Positions 30,230-39,247 are shown, numbered from the stretch's first letter. The stretch: 64,000 nucleotides of DNA from Planctomycetales bacterium 71-10 (GCA_001898385.1 MKTT01000068.1:47348-111347); one strand, 5' to 3'. The notes: generated by a model from the letters alone, not told the origin. Numbers and translations: made by a program.

Positions 30230-31249
30230 ATGCGCGAGCTGACGTCCGAGAACGCGGCCGACTACCTGCGCGAGACGGGCCGGATCGCGCCGGGCGTCCC
30301 GGCGTCCGTCCGCGAGCTGAGCGGGGGCGTCTCCAACGTCGTCCTCCGCATCGAAGTCGAGGGCCGGCCGCCGTTCGTCGTCAAGCAGTGCCGCGAGCGG
30401 CTGCGCGTGGCGGTCGAGTGGCGGGCCCGCCTGGACCGGATCTGGGTCGAGCACGCCGTCCTTCGGGTCCTGGGCGAGCTGCTGCCGCCCGGCGCGGTCC
30501 CCGCGCTCCTGTTCGAGGACCGGGGCGAATACCTGTTCGCCATGACCTGCGCCCCGGACGACTCCGAGACCTGGAAGGCCCGCCTCCTCCGCGGCGACGC
30601 CGACCCGGCCGTCGCGGCCCGGCTGGGCGACTGGCTGGCGACGATCCACGCCAACGCCCCGGGCCACCCCGCTCGCGACCCGATGCTCGCGGATACGTCC
30701 CTGTTCGACGAGCTTCGCGTCGACCCCTACTATCGCACGACGGCCCGGGCCCATCCCCGGCTGGCGTCGCGGTTCGACGCGCTCATCGCCGCGATGGACC
30801 TGCCCGCCGGGCGTCGGGCCCTGGTCCTGGGCGACTTCAGCCCCAAGAACATCCTCGTCCACGCCGGCGGCCTGGTCCTGCTGGACTTCGAGTGCGCCCA
30901 CCTCGGCGACCCCGGGTTCGACCTGGGGTTCTTCCTCAGCCACCTGGCGCTGAAGCGGATCCACGGGGTCGTCGACGATCGCGGGTTCCACGCCCTGGTC
31001 GACGGGTTCCTCGGCGCCTACTTCGACCGGCTGGGTGATCGCCTGGGCCCGCCCGACGAGCTGACGGCCCGGGGGATCGCGCACACGGCGGCCTGCCTGC
31101 TCGCGAGGGTCGACGGCAAGAGCCCCGTCGAGTACCTTGACGCTCCGGGGCGCGACGTCGCGCGGCGGTCGGCCCTGGCCCTCTTCAACGCCATGCCGGA
31201 AGGCTGGGACGCGATGCAGCGCGTCCTCGACGCCGGGGCGAGGGGCTGA
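30230..31249 (+). CDS. APH-fold (aminoglycoside phosphotransferase-like) small-molecule kinase
   Basis: A 339-residue protein kinase-like-fold kinase. N-lobe: RELSGGVSNVVLRIEVEG (nucleotide loop) and PPFVVKQ (Lys52). C-lobe: LVLGDFSPKNILV, where Asp202 is the catalytic base and Asn207 binds metal, and VLLDFECAHLGDPGFDLGFFLSHL with Asp219 as the metal-binding residue. The His normally before GD in the HGD motif is Leu here. The text is closest to methylthioribose-kinase-like members (xHGDFSPKN...DxExAHxGDPAFD), which phosphorylate sugars, but substrate is not determinable. It is embedded between an isomerase/epimerase and an enolase homologue. Confidence 0.8.
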   Translation: MRELTSENAADYLRETGRIAPGVPASVRELSGGVSNVVLRIEVEGRPPFVVKQCRERLRVAVEWRARLDRIWVEHAVLRVLGELLPPGAVPALLFEDRGEYLFAMTCAPDDSETWKARLLRGDADPAVAARLGDWLATIHANAPGHPARDPMLADTSLFDELRVDPYYRTTARAHPRLASRFDALIAAMDLPAGRRALVLGDFSPKNILVHAGGLVLLDFECAHLGDPGFDLGFFLSHLALKRIHGVVDDRGFHALVDGFLGAYFDRLGDRLGPPDELTARGIAHTAACLLARVDGKSPVEYLDAPGRDVARRSALALFNAMPEGWDAMQRVLDAGARG

Positions 31250-31279
31250 GACACGGCCGCGATCGATCGAGGTGACGGG

Positions 31280-32602
31280 ATGGCGACGCTCCGGGCTCTG
31301 AAGGCGCGACAGGTCCTCGATTCGCGAGGCCGGCCCACGGTCGAGGTCGACGCGATCGCCGACGGCGGCGCCGTCGGCCGCGCCATCGTCCCCTCGGGCG
31401 CGAGCACGGGCCGGCACGAGGCCCTGGAACTCCGCGACGGCGACCCCGGCCGTTACGCCGGCCTCGGGGTGGGGAAGGCCGTCGAGAACGTCCGCGCGGC
31501 GATCGCCCCGGCGATCGCGGGGATGGACCTGGACGACCAGGCGGCGATCGACGCCGCGCTGCTCGCGCTGGACGGCACGCCGAACAAGTCGAAGCTGGGG
31601 GCCAACGCGCTGCTGGGCGTCTCGATGGCCGTGGCCCACGCCGCCGCCGCGGCGCGGGGCGAGGAGCTGTTCGTCCACGTCAATCGGCTCTGGAAGGGGA
31701 GGGCGGCCGGCCTCGATCCCGCCGTCCCGCGCGAGCCGACGATGCCGTTGCCGATGGTCAACATGATCTCCGGCGGCCTCCACGCCGGGCGGAACCTGGA
31801 CATCCAGGACGTCCTCTTCATCCCCACCGGCGCCGAGAGCTACTCGCACGCGCTGGAGACGATCGTCGCGATGTACCGGGCCGTCGGCGGCGTGCTGAAG
31901 GAGTTGGGGGCGGAATCGGTCCTCGTCGGCGACGAGGGGGGGTACGGCCCGAAGCTCGAGAACGACGAGCAGGCGCTCCGGGTCGTCGTCGACGCGATGC
32001 TCGCCTGCGGGCTGACGCCGGGGGTTGACGGCCACATCGCGCTCGACGTCGCTTCGACGCACTTCTTCGACCCGGCGACGGGATCGTACAGGCTCTCGAA
32101 CGTCGCCCGGCCGATGGACTCGGCCGGCATGGTCGACCTGCTCGCCGGCTGGGTCGACCGCTACCCGATCATCTCCATCGAGGACGGCGTGGCCGAGGAC
32201 GACTGGGGCGGCTGGAAGGCGCTGACGGATCGGCTGGGCGACCGCGTCCAGCTCATCGGCGACGATTTATTCGTGACCCAGACGGCCCGGCTCGAACGCG
32301 GCGTCGCCTCGGGCGCGGCGAACGCGGTGCTCATCAAGGTGAACCAGGTGGGGACGCTGACGGAGACGTTGGACGCCCTGGTCCTGGCCCGTCGCGCCGG
32401 GTTCCGTCCCGTCGTCTCGGCGCGGTCGGGGGAGACGGAGGACGCGACGATCGCCGACCTGGCCGTGGGGACGGCGGCGGGGCAGATCAAGATCGGCTCC
32501 GTCGCGCGGTCGGAGCGGCTGGCGAAGTACAACCGGATGCTGCGGATCGAGGAAGACCTCGGCCCGGACGCGCGGTTCGCGGGCCGAGGCACCTTGCCCT
32601 GA
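31280..32602 (+). CDS. Enolase homologue with altered active site
   Basis: A 440-residue protein that aligns with enolase end to end: LDSRGRPTVEV, PSGASTGRHEALELRDGD, NKSKLGANALLGVSMA, VGDEGGYGPKL, SIEDGVAEDDW, LIGDDLFVTQ, LIKVNQVGTLTETLDA and GQIKIGSVARSERLAKYNRMLRIEE. Metal ligands Asp256, Glu301 and Asp328/329 are kept, as are the base Lys353, Lys404 and loop His168. Two catalytic positions differ: Asp177 replaces the Glu that follows Gln in IQE (yeast Glu168), and Ala381 replaces His in SHRSGE (yeast His373). It therefore may have little canonical 2-phosphoglycerate dehydratase activity. ATG 31280 follows GAGGTGACGGG. It ends the isomerase-kinase-enolase cluster; repeat copy B lies just after it. 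Confidence 0.9.
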   Translation: MATLRALKARQVLDSRGRPTVEVDAIADGGAVGRAIVPSGASTGRHEALELRDGDPGRYAGLGVGKAVENVRAAIAPAIAGMDLDDQAAIDAALLALDGTPNKSKLGANALLGVSMAVAHAAAAARGEELFVHVNRLWKGRAAGLDPAVPREPTMPLPMVNMISGGLHAGRNLDIQDVLFIPTGAESYSHALETIVAMYRAVGGVLKELGAESVLVGDEGGYGPKLENDEQALRVVVDAMLACGLTPGVDGHIALDVASTHFFDPATGSYRLSNVARPMDSAGMVDLLAGWVDRYPIISIEDGVAEDDWGGWKALTDRLGDRVQLIGDDLFVTQTARLERGVASGAANAVLIKVNQVGTLTETLDALVLARRAGFRPVVSARSGETEDATIADLAVGTAAGQIKIGSVARSERLAKYNRMLRIEEDLGPDARFAGRGTLP

Positions 32603-32635
32603 TCCGGCGTCTGAGCCCCGCTCACGATCCGGACG

Positions 32636-32813
32636 ACGGCCTTCCCCCCTCGCGGGGGAAGGTGGCCCGCAGGGCCGGATGAGGGGGGGGCGAGCGAGAA
32701 AGCCGTCGTCGTAAGAGCGGGCTGGATTGCGAATTCCAACGATACCCGTGCTTCGCGTCCCCCTCATCTGACCCCTTCGGGGTCTGTCTTCCCCCGCGAG
32801 TGGGGAAGACGTC
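32636..32813 (-). repeat. Hairpin-ended dispersed repeat element, copy B
   Basis: Read on the minus strand this is the counterpart of 1163-1351: the ends CTTCCCC(A/C)CTCGCGGGGGAAGAC and CTTCCCCCGCGAGGGGGGAAGGCCGT are shared, while the centre is unrelated. A short stem ACCCC-TTC-GGGGT (32771-32783) here replaces ACCGC-GAA-GCGGT in copy A, a compensatory change. The copy sits between the enolase homologue and the 3' end of fumarase, where it could also act as a terminator. Confidence 0.8.
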
Positions 32814-32824
32814 GGTTCCGTCGC

Positions 32825-34453
32825 TCAGTTGAGGACGGGGAGCTGCGAGAAGAACTCGTTCCCCTTGTCGTCCACGAGGATGAAGGCGGGGAAGTCGACG
32901 ACGTCGATCTGGTAGACGGCCTCCATGCCCAGCTCGGGGTATTCGAGGAGTTCGACCTTCTTGATGCTGTCGTGGGCGAGGAGGGCGGCGGGGCCGCCGA
33001 TGGAGCCGAGGTAGAAGCCGCCGTGCTTCTTGCAGGCGTCGGTGACGGCCTGCGAGCGGTTCCCCTTGGCGATCATGATCATGGACCCGCCGTTCGCCTG
33101 GAAGAGGTCGACGTAGCTGTCCATGCGGCCGGCGGTGGTGGGGCCGAAGGAGCCGGAGGGCATCCCCTCGGGCGTCTTGGCGGGACCCGCGTAGTAGACG
33201 GGGTGGGCCTTCAGGTACTCGGGCATCCCCTCGCCGCGATCGAGACGTTCCTTGATCTTGGCGTGGGCGATGTCGCGGGCGACGATCATCCGGCCGTTGA
33301 GCTTCAGGGGCGTGGCGACCGGGTACTTGGTGAGTTCGGCGAGCACGTCCTTCATGGGCCGGTCCAGGTCGACCTTGACGCCGTGCTCGGCCCCCATGCC
33401 GGCGCGGAGGTGGGCGGGGATGTAGCGGGCGGGGTCGCGTTCGAGGACTTCGAGCCAGACGCCGTCGCGGTCGATGCGGCCCTTGACGTTGCGGTCGGCC
33501 GAGCACGAGACGCCCAGGCCGACCGGGCACGAGGCCCCGTGGCGGGGGAGGCGGATCACGCGGGCGTCCAGGGCGAAGTACTTCCCGCCGAACTGCGCGC
33601 CGATGCCGCTCTTGCGGGCGATCTCCATGACCTTGGCCTCCATCTCCAGGTCGCGGAAGGCCCGGCCGAGCCGGTTCCCCTCGGTCGGGAGATGGTCGAG
33701 GTACTTCGCGCTGGCGAGCTTGACCGTCTTCATGGTGGCCTCGGCGGAGGTCCCGCCGATGACGACGGCCAGGTGGTACGGCGGACAGGCCGCGGTCCCC
33801 AGCGATCGGAGCTTCTCCTTCAGGAACTTCTCCAGGCTCGCGGGGTTGAGCAGGGCCTTCGTCTCCTGGTAGAGGTACGACTTGTTGGCCGAGCCGCCCC
33901 CCTTGGCGACGAACAGGAATTCATAGGTCGACCCGTTCGTGGCGAGGACGTCGATCTGGGCGGGGAGGTTCGTCCCCGAGTTGGCCTCGTCGAACATCGT
34001 CAGGGGGACGGTCTGCGAGTATCGGAGGTTCTCCTTCTGGTAGGTCTCGTAGATGCCCTTCGAGAGGTACTCCTCGTCCTTCACGCCCCCGGTCCAGACG
34101 CGCTGGCCCTTCTTGGCGACGACCGTGGCGGTGCCGGTGTCCTGGCACATGGGGAGCTGGAAGCCGGCGGCGACGCACGCGTTCTTGAGGAGGGCCGTCG
34201 CGACCCCCTTGTCGTTGGCCGAGGCCTCGGGGTCGTCGAGGATCGCGGCGACCTGCCGGAGGTGGGCGGGCCGGTACAGGAACGAGACGTCGCGGAGGGC
34301 CTCGCGGGCGAGGAGGGTGAGGGCTTCGGGCTGGACCTTCAGGATCTCCTGGCCTTCGAAGGTCGCGGTGGAGACCAGGTCCTTTCCCAGGCTGCGATAT
34401 TCGGTGTCGTCGGGGCCGAGGGGGAAGGGCGTCTGGTAGGCGAATTCGGGCAT
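32825..34453 (-). CDS. fumA: Class I (iron-sulphur) fumarate hydratase
   Basis: A 542-residue two-domain fumarase that interconverts fumarate and malate using a [4Fe-4S] cluster. The N-terminal (alpha) part includes [13 protein letters not shown] with the first cluster Cys, [21 protein letters not shown], and [21 protein letters not shown]. The second cluster region is [14 protein letters not shown]. The beta part contains [48 protein letters not shown] and MIAKGNRSQ. The sequence is like E. coli FumA/FumB in arrangement, and is oxygen-sensitive in that family. ATG 34453. Alone on its strand between repeat copy B and a large gap. Confidence 0.94.
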   Translation of the reverse strand: MPEFAYQTPFPLGPDDTEYRSLGKDLVSTATFEGQEILKVQPEALTLLAREALRDVSFLYRPAHLRQVAAILDDPEASANDKGVATALLKNACVAAGFQLPMCQDTGTATVVAKKGQRVWTGGVKDEEYLSKGIYETYQKENLRYSQTVPLTMFDEANSGTNLPAQIDVLATNGSTYEFLFVAKGGGSANKSYLYQETKALLNPASLEKFLKEKLRSLGTAACPPYHLAVVIGGTSAEATMKTVKLASAKYLDHLPTEGNRLGRAFRDLEMEAKVMEIARKSGIGAQFGGKYFALDARVIRLPRHGASCPVGLGVSCSADRNVKGRIDRDGVWLEVLERDPARYIPAHLRAGMGAEHGVKVDLDRPMKDVLAELTKYPVATPLKLNGRMIVARDIAHAKIKERLDRGEGMPEYLKAHPVYYAGPAKTPEGMPSGSFGPTTAGRMDSYVDLFQANGGSMIMIAKGNRSQAVTDACKKHGGFYLGSIGGPAALLAHDSIKKVELLEYPELGMEAVYQIDVVDFPAFILVDDKGNEFFSQLPVLN

Positions 34454-35131
34454 CGTCGGTTCCTCCAGCCGACCCCGGCCGCACTCGCGGTGCGGGACTG
34501 CCCGCGTCGTCGCGGCCGGGACGCTGATGAGCCCTCCATTTTATGCCTTCCCCGACGCTCGCGACAGCCGCGTTCGCGCCGACGGCCGTCGCGACCGGCC
34601 CCCGCGGCGCTGGGTCCGTTCGCCGCCGATGGAGTCCTTGGGGGCGGTTGCAAGTCGTGGAATAGTATTGTTTTATGTCTTTCAAGGCTTGGGTTCGTTC
34701 GTCGTCTTTGAAGCGTCTTTTTCGAGAGTCGCCGGCCAGCCCCGCCGGGAGAGGAGGTGCCCGGACGGCGCGATCCGCGGGGCCGGAGCCCGGCCCCTGA
34801 TCGCGTTGCGGAGATCGGTCGGGCCGCCGGGCGTGGATTTCGGATGCCGAGTTGTCAAGGAGCGGGAGCATCGATCTCCTGTATGGTCCGCGGCCGAACG
34901 CGCCCGATTGCAGATTTCTGTCGTACCCGGCCGGTTTCGATCGCGAGGAGAGCCCCCCGAGCTGACGCATCCCGATCAGACCGCCCGGGAAAACCTCCTC
35001 ATTGGACGGCCCGAAATGCAGATGGAGACTCGCTCCGAGGAACTGGTCGACCAGAACGAGGGACGTGGGATTGCCTTTGTACGGCGAACCGCCGTACAAT
35101 ACTTGAGGTCAAGCCTGAGGAGGAATCCGAG
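34454..35131. other. Intergenic region before the toxin-antitoxin pair
   Basis: About 680 bases. AT-rich DNA around 34650-34710 may hold the fumarase promoter. The TA promoter/operator is at 35071-35100. A stretch with GGGTTCGTTCGTCGTCTTTGAAG (34691-34713) and TTGTCAAGGAGCG (34853) resembles the gap at 17760-17960 in order and spacing, which hints at diverged copies of one intergenic element. No gene supported. Confidence 0.45.
35071..35100 (+). promoter_or_regulatory. Toxin-antitoxin promoter with operator palindrome in the spacer
   Basis: The -35 TTGCCT (35071-35076) and -10 TACAAT (35095-35100) are 18 bases apart. A perfect palindrome, TTGTACGGCG-AAC-CGCCGTACAA (35077-35099), fills the spacer and overlaps the -10. 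This fits autoregulation by the ribbon-helix-helix antitoxin encoded 32 bases downstream. Confidence 0.8.
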
Positions 35132-35416
35132 ATGCCAGGCCAATCGTCCCGCACTTCACGCATCGAGGCGCGTATTTCCCCCGATGTCCTGCTGGTCGTG
35201 AAGCGGGCGGCCGAACTCCAGGGCCGAAGCGTGAGCGATTTCGTCGTCGCCGCCGCCCAGGAGGCGGCCCGGCGGACCATCGAGGAAGCGACGTTGATTC
35301 GGCTCTCCGTGGCCGATCAGGAGCGTTTCGCCGAATCGCTCCTGAATCCGCCCGAGCCTTCCGAAGCGCTGCGACGAGCCAGGTCCGCCCATGAGCGGTG
35401 GGTTCAGGAAACATGA
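35132..35416 (+). CDS. DUF1778-family (TacA-like) antitoxin
   Basis: A 94-residue ribbon-helix-helix antitoxin. The N-terminus TSRIEARISPDVLLVVKRAAELQGRSVSDFVVAAAQEAARR matches DUF1778 (RHH strand plus helices, about 7-47). The C-terminal half, RLSVADQERFAESLLNPPEPSEALRRA, is the toxin-neutralising segment seen in this family. It should bind the palindrome in its own promoter and block the GNAT toxin. The ATG at 35132 has an ideal GAGGAGG. Its stop overlaps the toxin start by ATGA, indicating coupled translation. Confidence 0.9.
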   Translation: MPGQSSRTSRIEARISPDVLLVVKRAAELQGRSVSDFVVAAAQEAARRTIEEATLIRLSVADQERFAESLLNPPEPSEALRRARSAHERWVQET

Positions 35417-35913
35417 CCGGACCGCTTACGATCGAGCCGCTCGGCGTGCATCATGATCGAGCGGCGTTTTCGTGCGGCGTCGCCCCCCTCGATCGCTACT
35501 TGCAGGCGCAGGCCACCCAGGACATCCGCCGCCGCGTCGCGGCCTGCTACGTGGCCGTCGAGCCGTCCAGCGGCAAGATCGCCGGGTATTACACGCTCGC
35601 GGCGGGCGGCGTGGCCTTGAACGAACTGCCGGAGGCGCTCGCCAAACGCCTACCGCGCTACCCTTCCGTGCCGGTCGCACGTCTCGGACGCCTGGCCGTC
35701 GATCAAGCCTATCGCGGCCGGAAACTTGGCGCCGCCCTCTTGTGGGACGCGGGCATGCGTTCCCTGAGGTCGGAGTTGGTCGCATTCGCCCTCGTGATGG
35801 ATGCCAAGGACGACCAGGCGGAGGCGTTCTATCAGCACCACGGCTTCGTCCCCTTTGGAAGTCAGGCGAGGCAACTCGTGCTGCCTCTCGCCACCTTCGG
35901 AAAGATCAAGTGA
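35413..35913 (+). CDS. GNAT-family toxin (TacT-like tRNA acetyltransferase)
   Basis: A 166-residue GNAT acetyltransferase that partners with DUF1778 antitoxins; characterised members (TacT, AtaT) acetylate the amino group of aminoacyl-tRNA and stop translation. The acetyl-CoA loop is RLAVDQAYRGRKLGAALL, and the catalytic Tyr is in AEAFYQHHGFVPF. The start ATG 35413 lies within the antitoxin stop (ATGA). A longer frame from 35398 is disfavoured. The N-terminal FSCGVAPLDRYLQAQATQDIRRRVA is a hallmark of toxin GNATs. Target tRNA unknown. Confidence 0.9.
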   Translation: MTGPLTIEPLGVHHDRAAFSCGVAPLDRYLQAQATQDIRRRVAACYVAVEPSSGKIAGYYTLAAGGVALNELPEALAKRLPRYPSVPVARLGRLAVDQAYRGRKLGAALLWDAGMRSLRSELVAFALVMDAKDDQAEAFYQHHGFVPFGSQARQLVLPLATFGKIK

Positions 35914-36160
35914 GCCGTTTCGGCGGCCAGCCTCCCGATCGGCTTCCCCATCCGGGCCGTCTCCTTGCGCCTTTTTGCAGACGCTCGCCGTCGGGATGAA
36001 GCGGCCGGGGCCGCGCCTTGGGATGAGTCGCCGCATGCGATCCGGGTGGTCGAGGCGGCCGGGGGGGCGGTATGATGGAAGGACTTCGCGGGGACGAGCG
36101 CGACCCGCGGCGACGGCCCCGCGCCGGCCGTATGGATTCCTCCCACCCCACGCGAACCGC

Positions 36161-38074
36161 ATGATCCTGATCTCCGCCCAGGGCCTGGGTCGACAGTACG
36201 CCGGCGAACCGATCTTCACCGACCTCGCCTTCGAGGTCCGCGCCGGCGATCGCATCGGCCTGGTCGGGCCCAACGGGGCGGGGAAGACCACGCTGATGAA
36301 GCTGCTCGACCGCACCGAGCAGCCCGAGTACGGCTCGGTCTACGTCCGCGCCGGGGTCCGGGTCAGCCTGCTCCGGCAGCAGCCCGATTTCGAGCCGGGC
36401 CAGACGCTGATGGACGTCGCCCGCTCCGGGCTGGCCTCGCTGCTGGAACTCCAGCAGGAGCTGGAGGAGGCCGCGAAGGAGATGGCCGAGGCCGACGATC
36501 AGGCCGATCGTGAGCGGGCCGCCCGCCGCTACGACCAGATCCACGAGCAGATCCTCCACCAGGACGCCTACGACGTCGACTACCGCGTCGAGGAGATCCT
36601 CTCCGGGCTCGGCTTCAAGGAGGACGAGTATCATCGTCCGGCCGCCACGTTCTCCGGCGGCCAGCAGTCGCGGCTCATGCTGGCCAAGCTGCTGCTGGAA
36701 GCCCCCGACCTGATGCTCCTGGACGAGCCGTCCAACCACCTGGACATCCAGACCACCGAATGGCTGGAGGAATACCTCTCGCGCCAGCCGGTCGGCATGG
36801 TCATCGTCAGCCACGACCGCTACTTCCTGGACAAGATCGTCACCAAGGTCTGGGAGCTGCACGGCGGCTCGATGGACGTCTACCCCGGCAACTACTCGCA
36901 GTACTGGCGGCTCCGCGAGGAGCGGGCGAAGGTGCTCGAACGCCAGGCCGAGCGGTTCGAGGAAAAGACCGAGAAGCTCGAAGCCTACATCCGGAAGTAC
37001 GGCGCGGGGCAGCGGGCCAAGCAGGCCAAGGACCGCGAGCGGAAGCTCGACCGCCTCCAGTCCGAGCGCGTGGAGACCATGCGCGACATCGTCGGCCCCG
37101 TCATGGGCTTCGAGGAAGTCGACCGCTCCGGCGACATCGTCATCGAGGCCCGCAAGCTCTCCAAGTCGTTCGACAAGCCGTTGTTCCAGGACCTCAACCT
37201 GACCGTCGAGCGCGGCCAGTGTATCGGCGTCCTGGGGCCGAACGGGGCGGGGAAGACCACCCTCATCAAGACCCTCATCGGCCAGGAGAAGGCCGATTCG
37301 GGCGACGTGAAGCTCGGCCACAAGGTCATGGTCGGCTATCACGATCAGGGGTTGCAGTCGCTCGCCTATGACACCACGGTCGTCCGCGCCGTCTGGCCCG
37401 AGGACGACACCGATTGGGTGGAGGGGGACGTCCGCTCGCTCATCGCCCGCTTCGGGCTGACCGGCGACCAGGCGTTCCGCAAGGTCGGCATGCTCTCCGG
37501 CGGCGAGAAGGCCAAGGCGGCTCTCGCCCGCCTCTGCGCCACCGGGGCGAACCTCCTGGTGATGGACGAGCCCACGAACCACCTGGACATCTGGTCGTGC
37601 GAGGCGCTGGAGCGGTCGATCCGCGAGTTCGAGGGGACGGTGCTGGTGGTCAGCCACGACCGCTACTTCCTCAACAGCGTGGCCGACCGGATCCTCGTGG
37701 TGGCCGGCGGCGGCAAGGTGAAGGTCGTGGAGGGGGATTACGAAGCCTATAGCGCCCTCGTCCAGAAGGAGAAGGAGGCGGCCGAGAAGGCGAAGGCCCG
37801 CGCCGCCGCCCCGGCCCCGCCGCCCCCCCCGAAGGCCGCCGAATCGAAGCCGAAGAACAAGAAGAAATTCTCGTATCGCCCGGCCGCCGAACTGGAGAAG
37901 GACATCGCCCAGGCCGAGGCCGAGGCGGCGGAGGTCGAGGACCTGCTCGGCCAGCCGGCGACCTGGCGCGACCCGACGAACGCGATGCGGGTGCAGGAGC
38001 GCCACGACGAGCTGAAGCAGAAGCTCGAAACCCTCTTCCAGCACTGGGAGTTCGCGGTCGAGTCCGAATGGTGA
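36161..38074 (+). CDS. ABC-F family ATPase (Uup/EttA-like)
   Basis: A 637-residue soluble ABC-F protein with two ATP-binding cassettes and no membrane segment. Walker A motifs: GPNGAGKTT (twice); signatures FSGGQQSRLMLAKLL and LSGGEKAKAALARLC; Walker B DEPSNHLD and DEPTNHLD. The linker between cassettes is charged and helical (ERQAERFEEKTEKLEAYIRKY). A C-terminal extension, AAAPAPPPPPKAAESKPKNKKKF then a coiled coil ending in HWEF, resembles Uup. ABC-F proteins act on the ribosome (translation quality control or antibiotic protection) or, in Uup, also on DNA/ribosome-related roles. ATG 36161. The phosphoesterase starts 7 bases after its stop. Confidence 0.88.
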   Translation: MILISAQGLGRQYAGEPIFTDLAFEVRAGDRIGLVGPNGAGKTTLMKLLDRTEQPEYGSVYVRAGVRVSLLRQQPDFEPGQTLMDVARSGLASLLELQQELEEAAKEMAEADDQADRERAARRYDQIHEQILHQDAYDVDYRVEEILSGLGFKEDEYHRPAATFSGGQQSRLMLAKLLLEAPDLMLLDEPSNHLDIQTTEWLEEYLSRQPVGMVIVSHDRYFLDKIVTKVWELHGGSMDVYPGNYSQYWRLREERAKVLERQAERFEEKTEKLEAYIRKYGAGQRAKQAKDRERKLDRLQSERVETMRDIVGPVMGFEEVDRSGDIVIEARKLSKSFDKPLFQDLNLTVERGQCIGVLGPNGAGKTTLIKTLIGQEKADSGDVKLGHKVMVGYHDQGLQSLAYDTTVVRAVWPEDDTDWVEGDVRSLIARFGLTGDQAFRKVGMLSGGEKAKAALARLCATGANLLVMDEPTNHLDIWSCEALERSIREFEGTVLVVSHDRYFLNSVADRILVVAGGGKVKVVEGDYEAYSALVQKEKEAAEKAKARAAAPAPPPPPKAAESKPKNKKKFSYRPAAELEKDIAQAEAEAAEVEDLLGQPATWRDPTNAMRVQERHDELKQKLETLFQHWEFAVESEW

Positions 38075-38081
38075 GACCCCG

Positions 38082-38936
38082 ATGGCCGACGTCTCGAAGA
38101 TCCTGGCGACCGTCCGCAGGGCCGGCGATTTGATGCGGAGCACGCCCGGCCGCGCCGGGTCGGTGGTGCGCGCCTTCGCCGACGACCTGATGGTGGTCGG
38201 CGACCTCCACGGCAACCTCCGGGCCTTCAAGTGGGTCCTGGCCGAGGCCGCTTTGGACCGCCACCCCAACCGCCACCTGGTCCTCCAGGAGTTGATCCAC
38301 GAGGTCAACAAGCACGACGACGAGCGGCCTGACCTCTCGCATCGGCTGGTCGACGTCGTCTGCGCGTTGAAGTGCCAGTATCCCGACCGGGTCCACGTCA
38401 TCCTCGGCAATCACGAGCTGTCCGAGTTGACCGGCCGGGTCATCGGCAAGGACGGCCGGACACTCAACGCCCGGTTCCGCGAGGGGATCGAGCGCACCTA
38501 CGGCGGCGCGGCCGGCGAGGTCTACGCGGCCTATCAGAAGCTCTTTTCCGACATGCCCCTGGCGGTCCGCACCCCCAACCGCGTCTTCTGCTGCCACACC
38601 CTCCCCGACGGCGACTGGCTCGACGACCTGGACCTCTCCGTCCTCGACGCCGACGCCTGGCCCGAGGAGGCCATGAAGCGCCGGGGGGCCGTGTACGCCA
38701 TGACCTGGGGCCGCGACACGTCCGAGGAGACGGCCGACCGCTTCGCCGCGATGGTCGACGCCGACCTCTTCGTCACCGGCCACCAGCCCTGCGACGAGGG
38801 CTTCCGGCAGGCCAACCATCGCACCCTGATCGTCGACGGCACCGAGCCCTATCCCACCTACTGCCGCTTCCCCGCCCGGACGCCCATCGGGATCGACGAC
38901 CTCGTGGGGTCCGTCACGGTGATGGGGGGGGATTGA
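38082..38936 (+). CDS. Calcineurin-like metallophosphoesterase (bis-nucleoside tetraphosphatase/Ser-Thr phosphatase-like)
   Basis: A 284-residue protein with the binuclear-metal phosphoesterase motifs: VVGDLHGNLRAFKWVL (GDxHG, about 41-44), VILGNHELSEL (GNHE), and a later VTGHQPCDEG (GHxP) with NRTLIVDGT. Family members hydrolyse nucleotides such as Ap4A or protein/phosphate esters; the exact substrate is not readable. ATG 38082 directly after the ABC-F gene (7-base gap), so co-transcribed. No signal peptide, so cytoplasmic. Confidence 0.85.
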   Translation: MADVSKILATVRRAGDLMRSTPGRAGSVVRAFADDLMVVGDLHGNLRAFKWVLAEAALDRHPNRHLVLQELIHEVNKHDDERPDLSHRLVDVVCALKCQYPDRVHVILGNHELSELTGRVIGKDGRTLNARFREGIERTYGGAAGEVYAAYQKLFSDMPLAVRTPNRVFCCHTLPDGDWLDDLDLSVLDADAWPEEAMKRRGAVYAMTWGRDTSEETADRFAAMVDADLFVTGHQPCDEGFRQANHRTLIVDGTEPYPTYCRFPARTPIGIDDLVGSVTVMGGD

Positions 38937-38941
38937 CCCGC

Positions 38942-38970
38942 TTGGATGCGGGCGGCCGTCGGCGTACACT
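38942..38970 (+). promoter_or_regulatory. Candidate promoter for the small membrane protein gene
   Basis: TTGGAT (38942-38947), a 17-base spacer and TACACT (38965-38970), about 46 bases upstream of the ATG at 39017. Confidence 0.5.
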
Positions 38971-39016
38971 CGGGCATGCGCCGAGGTCCGGCGCGACCCG
39001 GGAGGCGATCGCGACC

Positions 39017-39247
39017 ATGCACGACGAGGATCAGGTCCCCATCTGGCTGTTCATCGGCGGCGTCTTGCTGATCTACGGCGTGCTGATCTTCGCCGCCGGC
39101 CTGTACGCCCTGGCCTTCCCGCCCCCGCCGGAATCCCGGGTCGCCCTGTTCCACCTCCATGCGGACGTGTGGTGGGGCCTGCTGATGGCGGCCGTCGGCC
39201 TGATCTACGTCTATCGGTTCCGGCCGGGCCGCCGGGCGTCCTCCTGA
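39017..39247 (+). CDS. Small two-helix membrane protein
   Basis: A 76-residue protein with two membrane helices: IWLFIGGVLLIYGVLIFAAGLYAL (about 9-32) and VWWGLLMAAVGLIYVYRF (about 50-67), joined by a short loop, with a basic tail RPGRRASS. The family is unknown to me; similar small proteins are annotated as hypothetical in planctomycetes. ATG 39017 follows GGGAGGCG at roughly 11 nt. It has its own candidate promoter. Confidence 0.7.
   Translation: MHDEDQVPIWLFIGGVLLIYGVLIFAAGLYALAFPPPPESRVALFHLHADVWWGLLMAAVGLIYVYRFRPGRRASS

Noticed and set aside
34757..35131. Upstream extension of the antitoxin frame
   Set aside because: It would read through the promoter/operator and has no ribosome-binding site; the ATG at 35132 has GAGGAGG.
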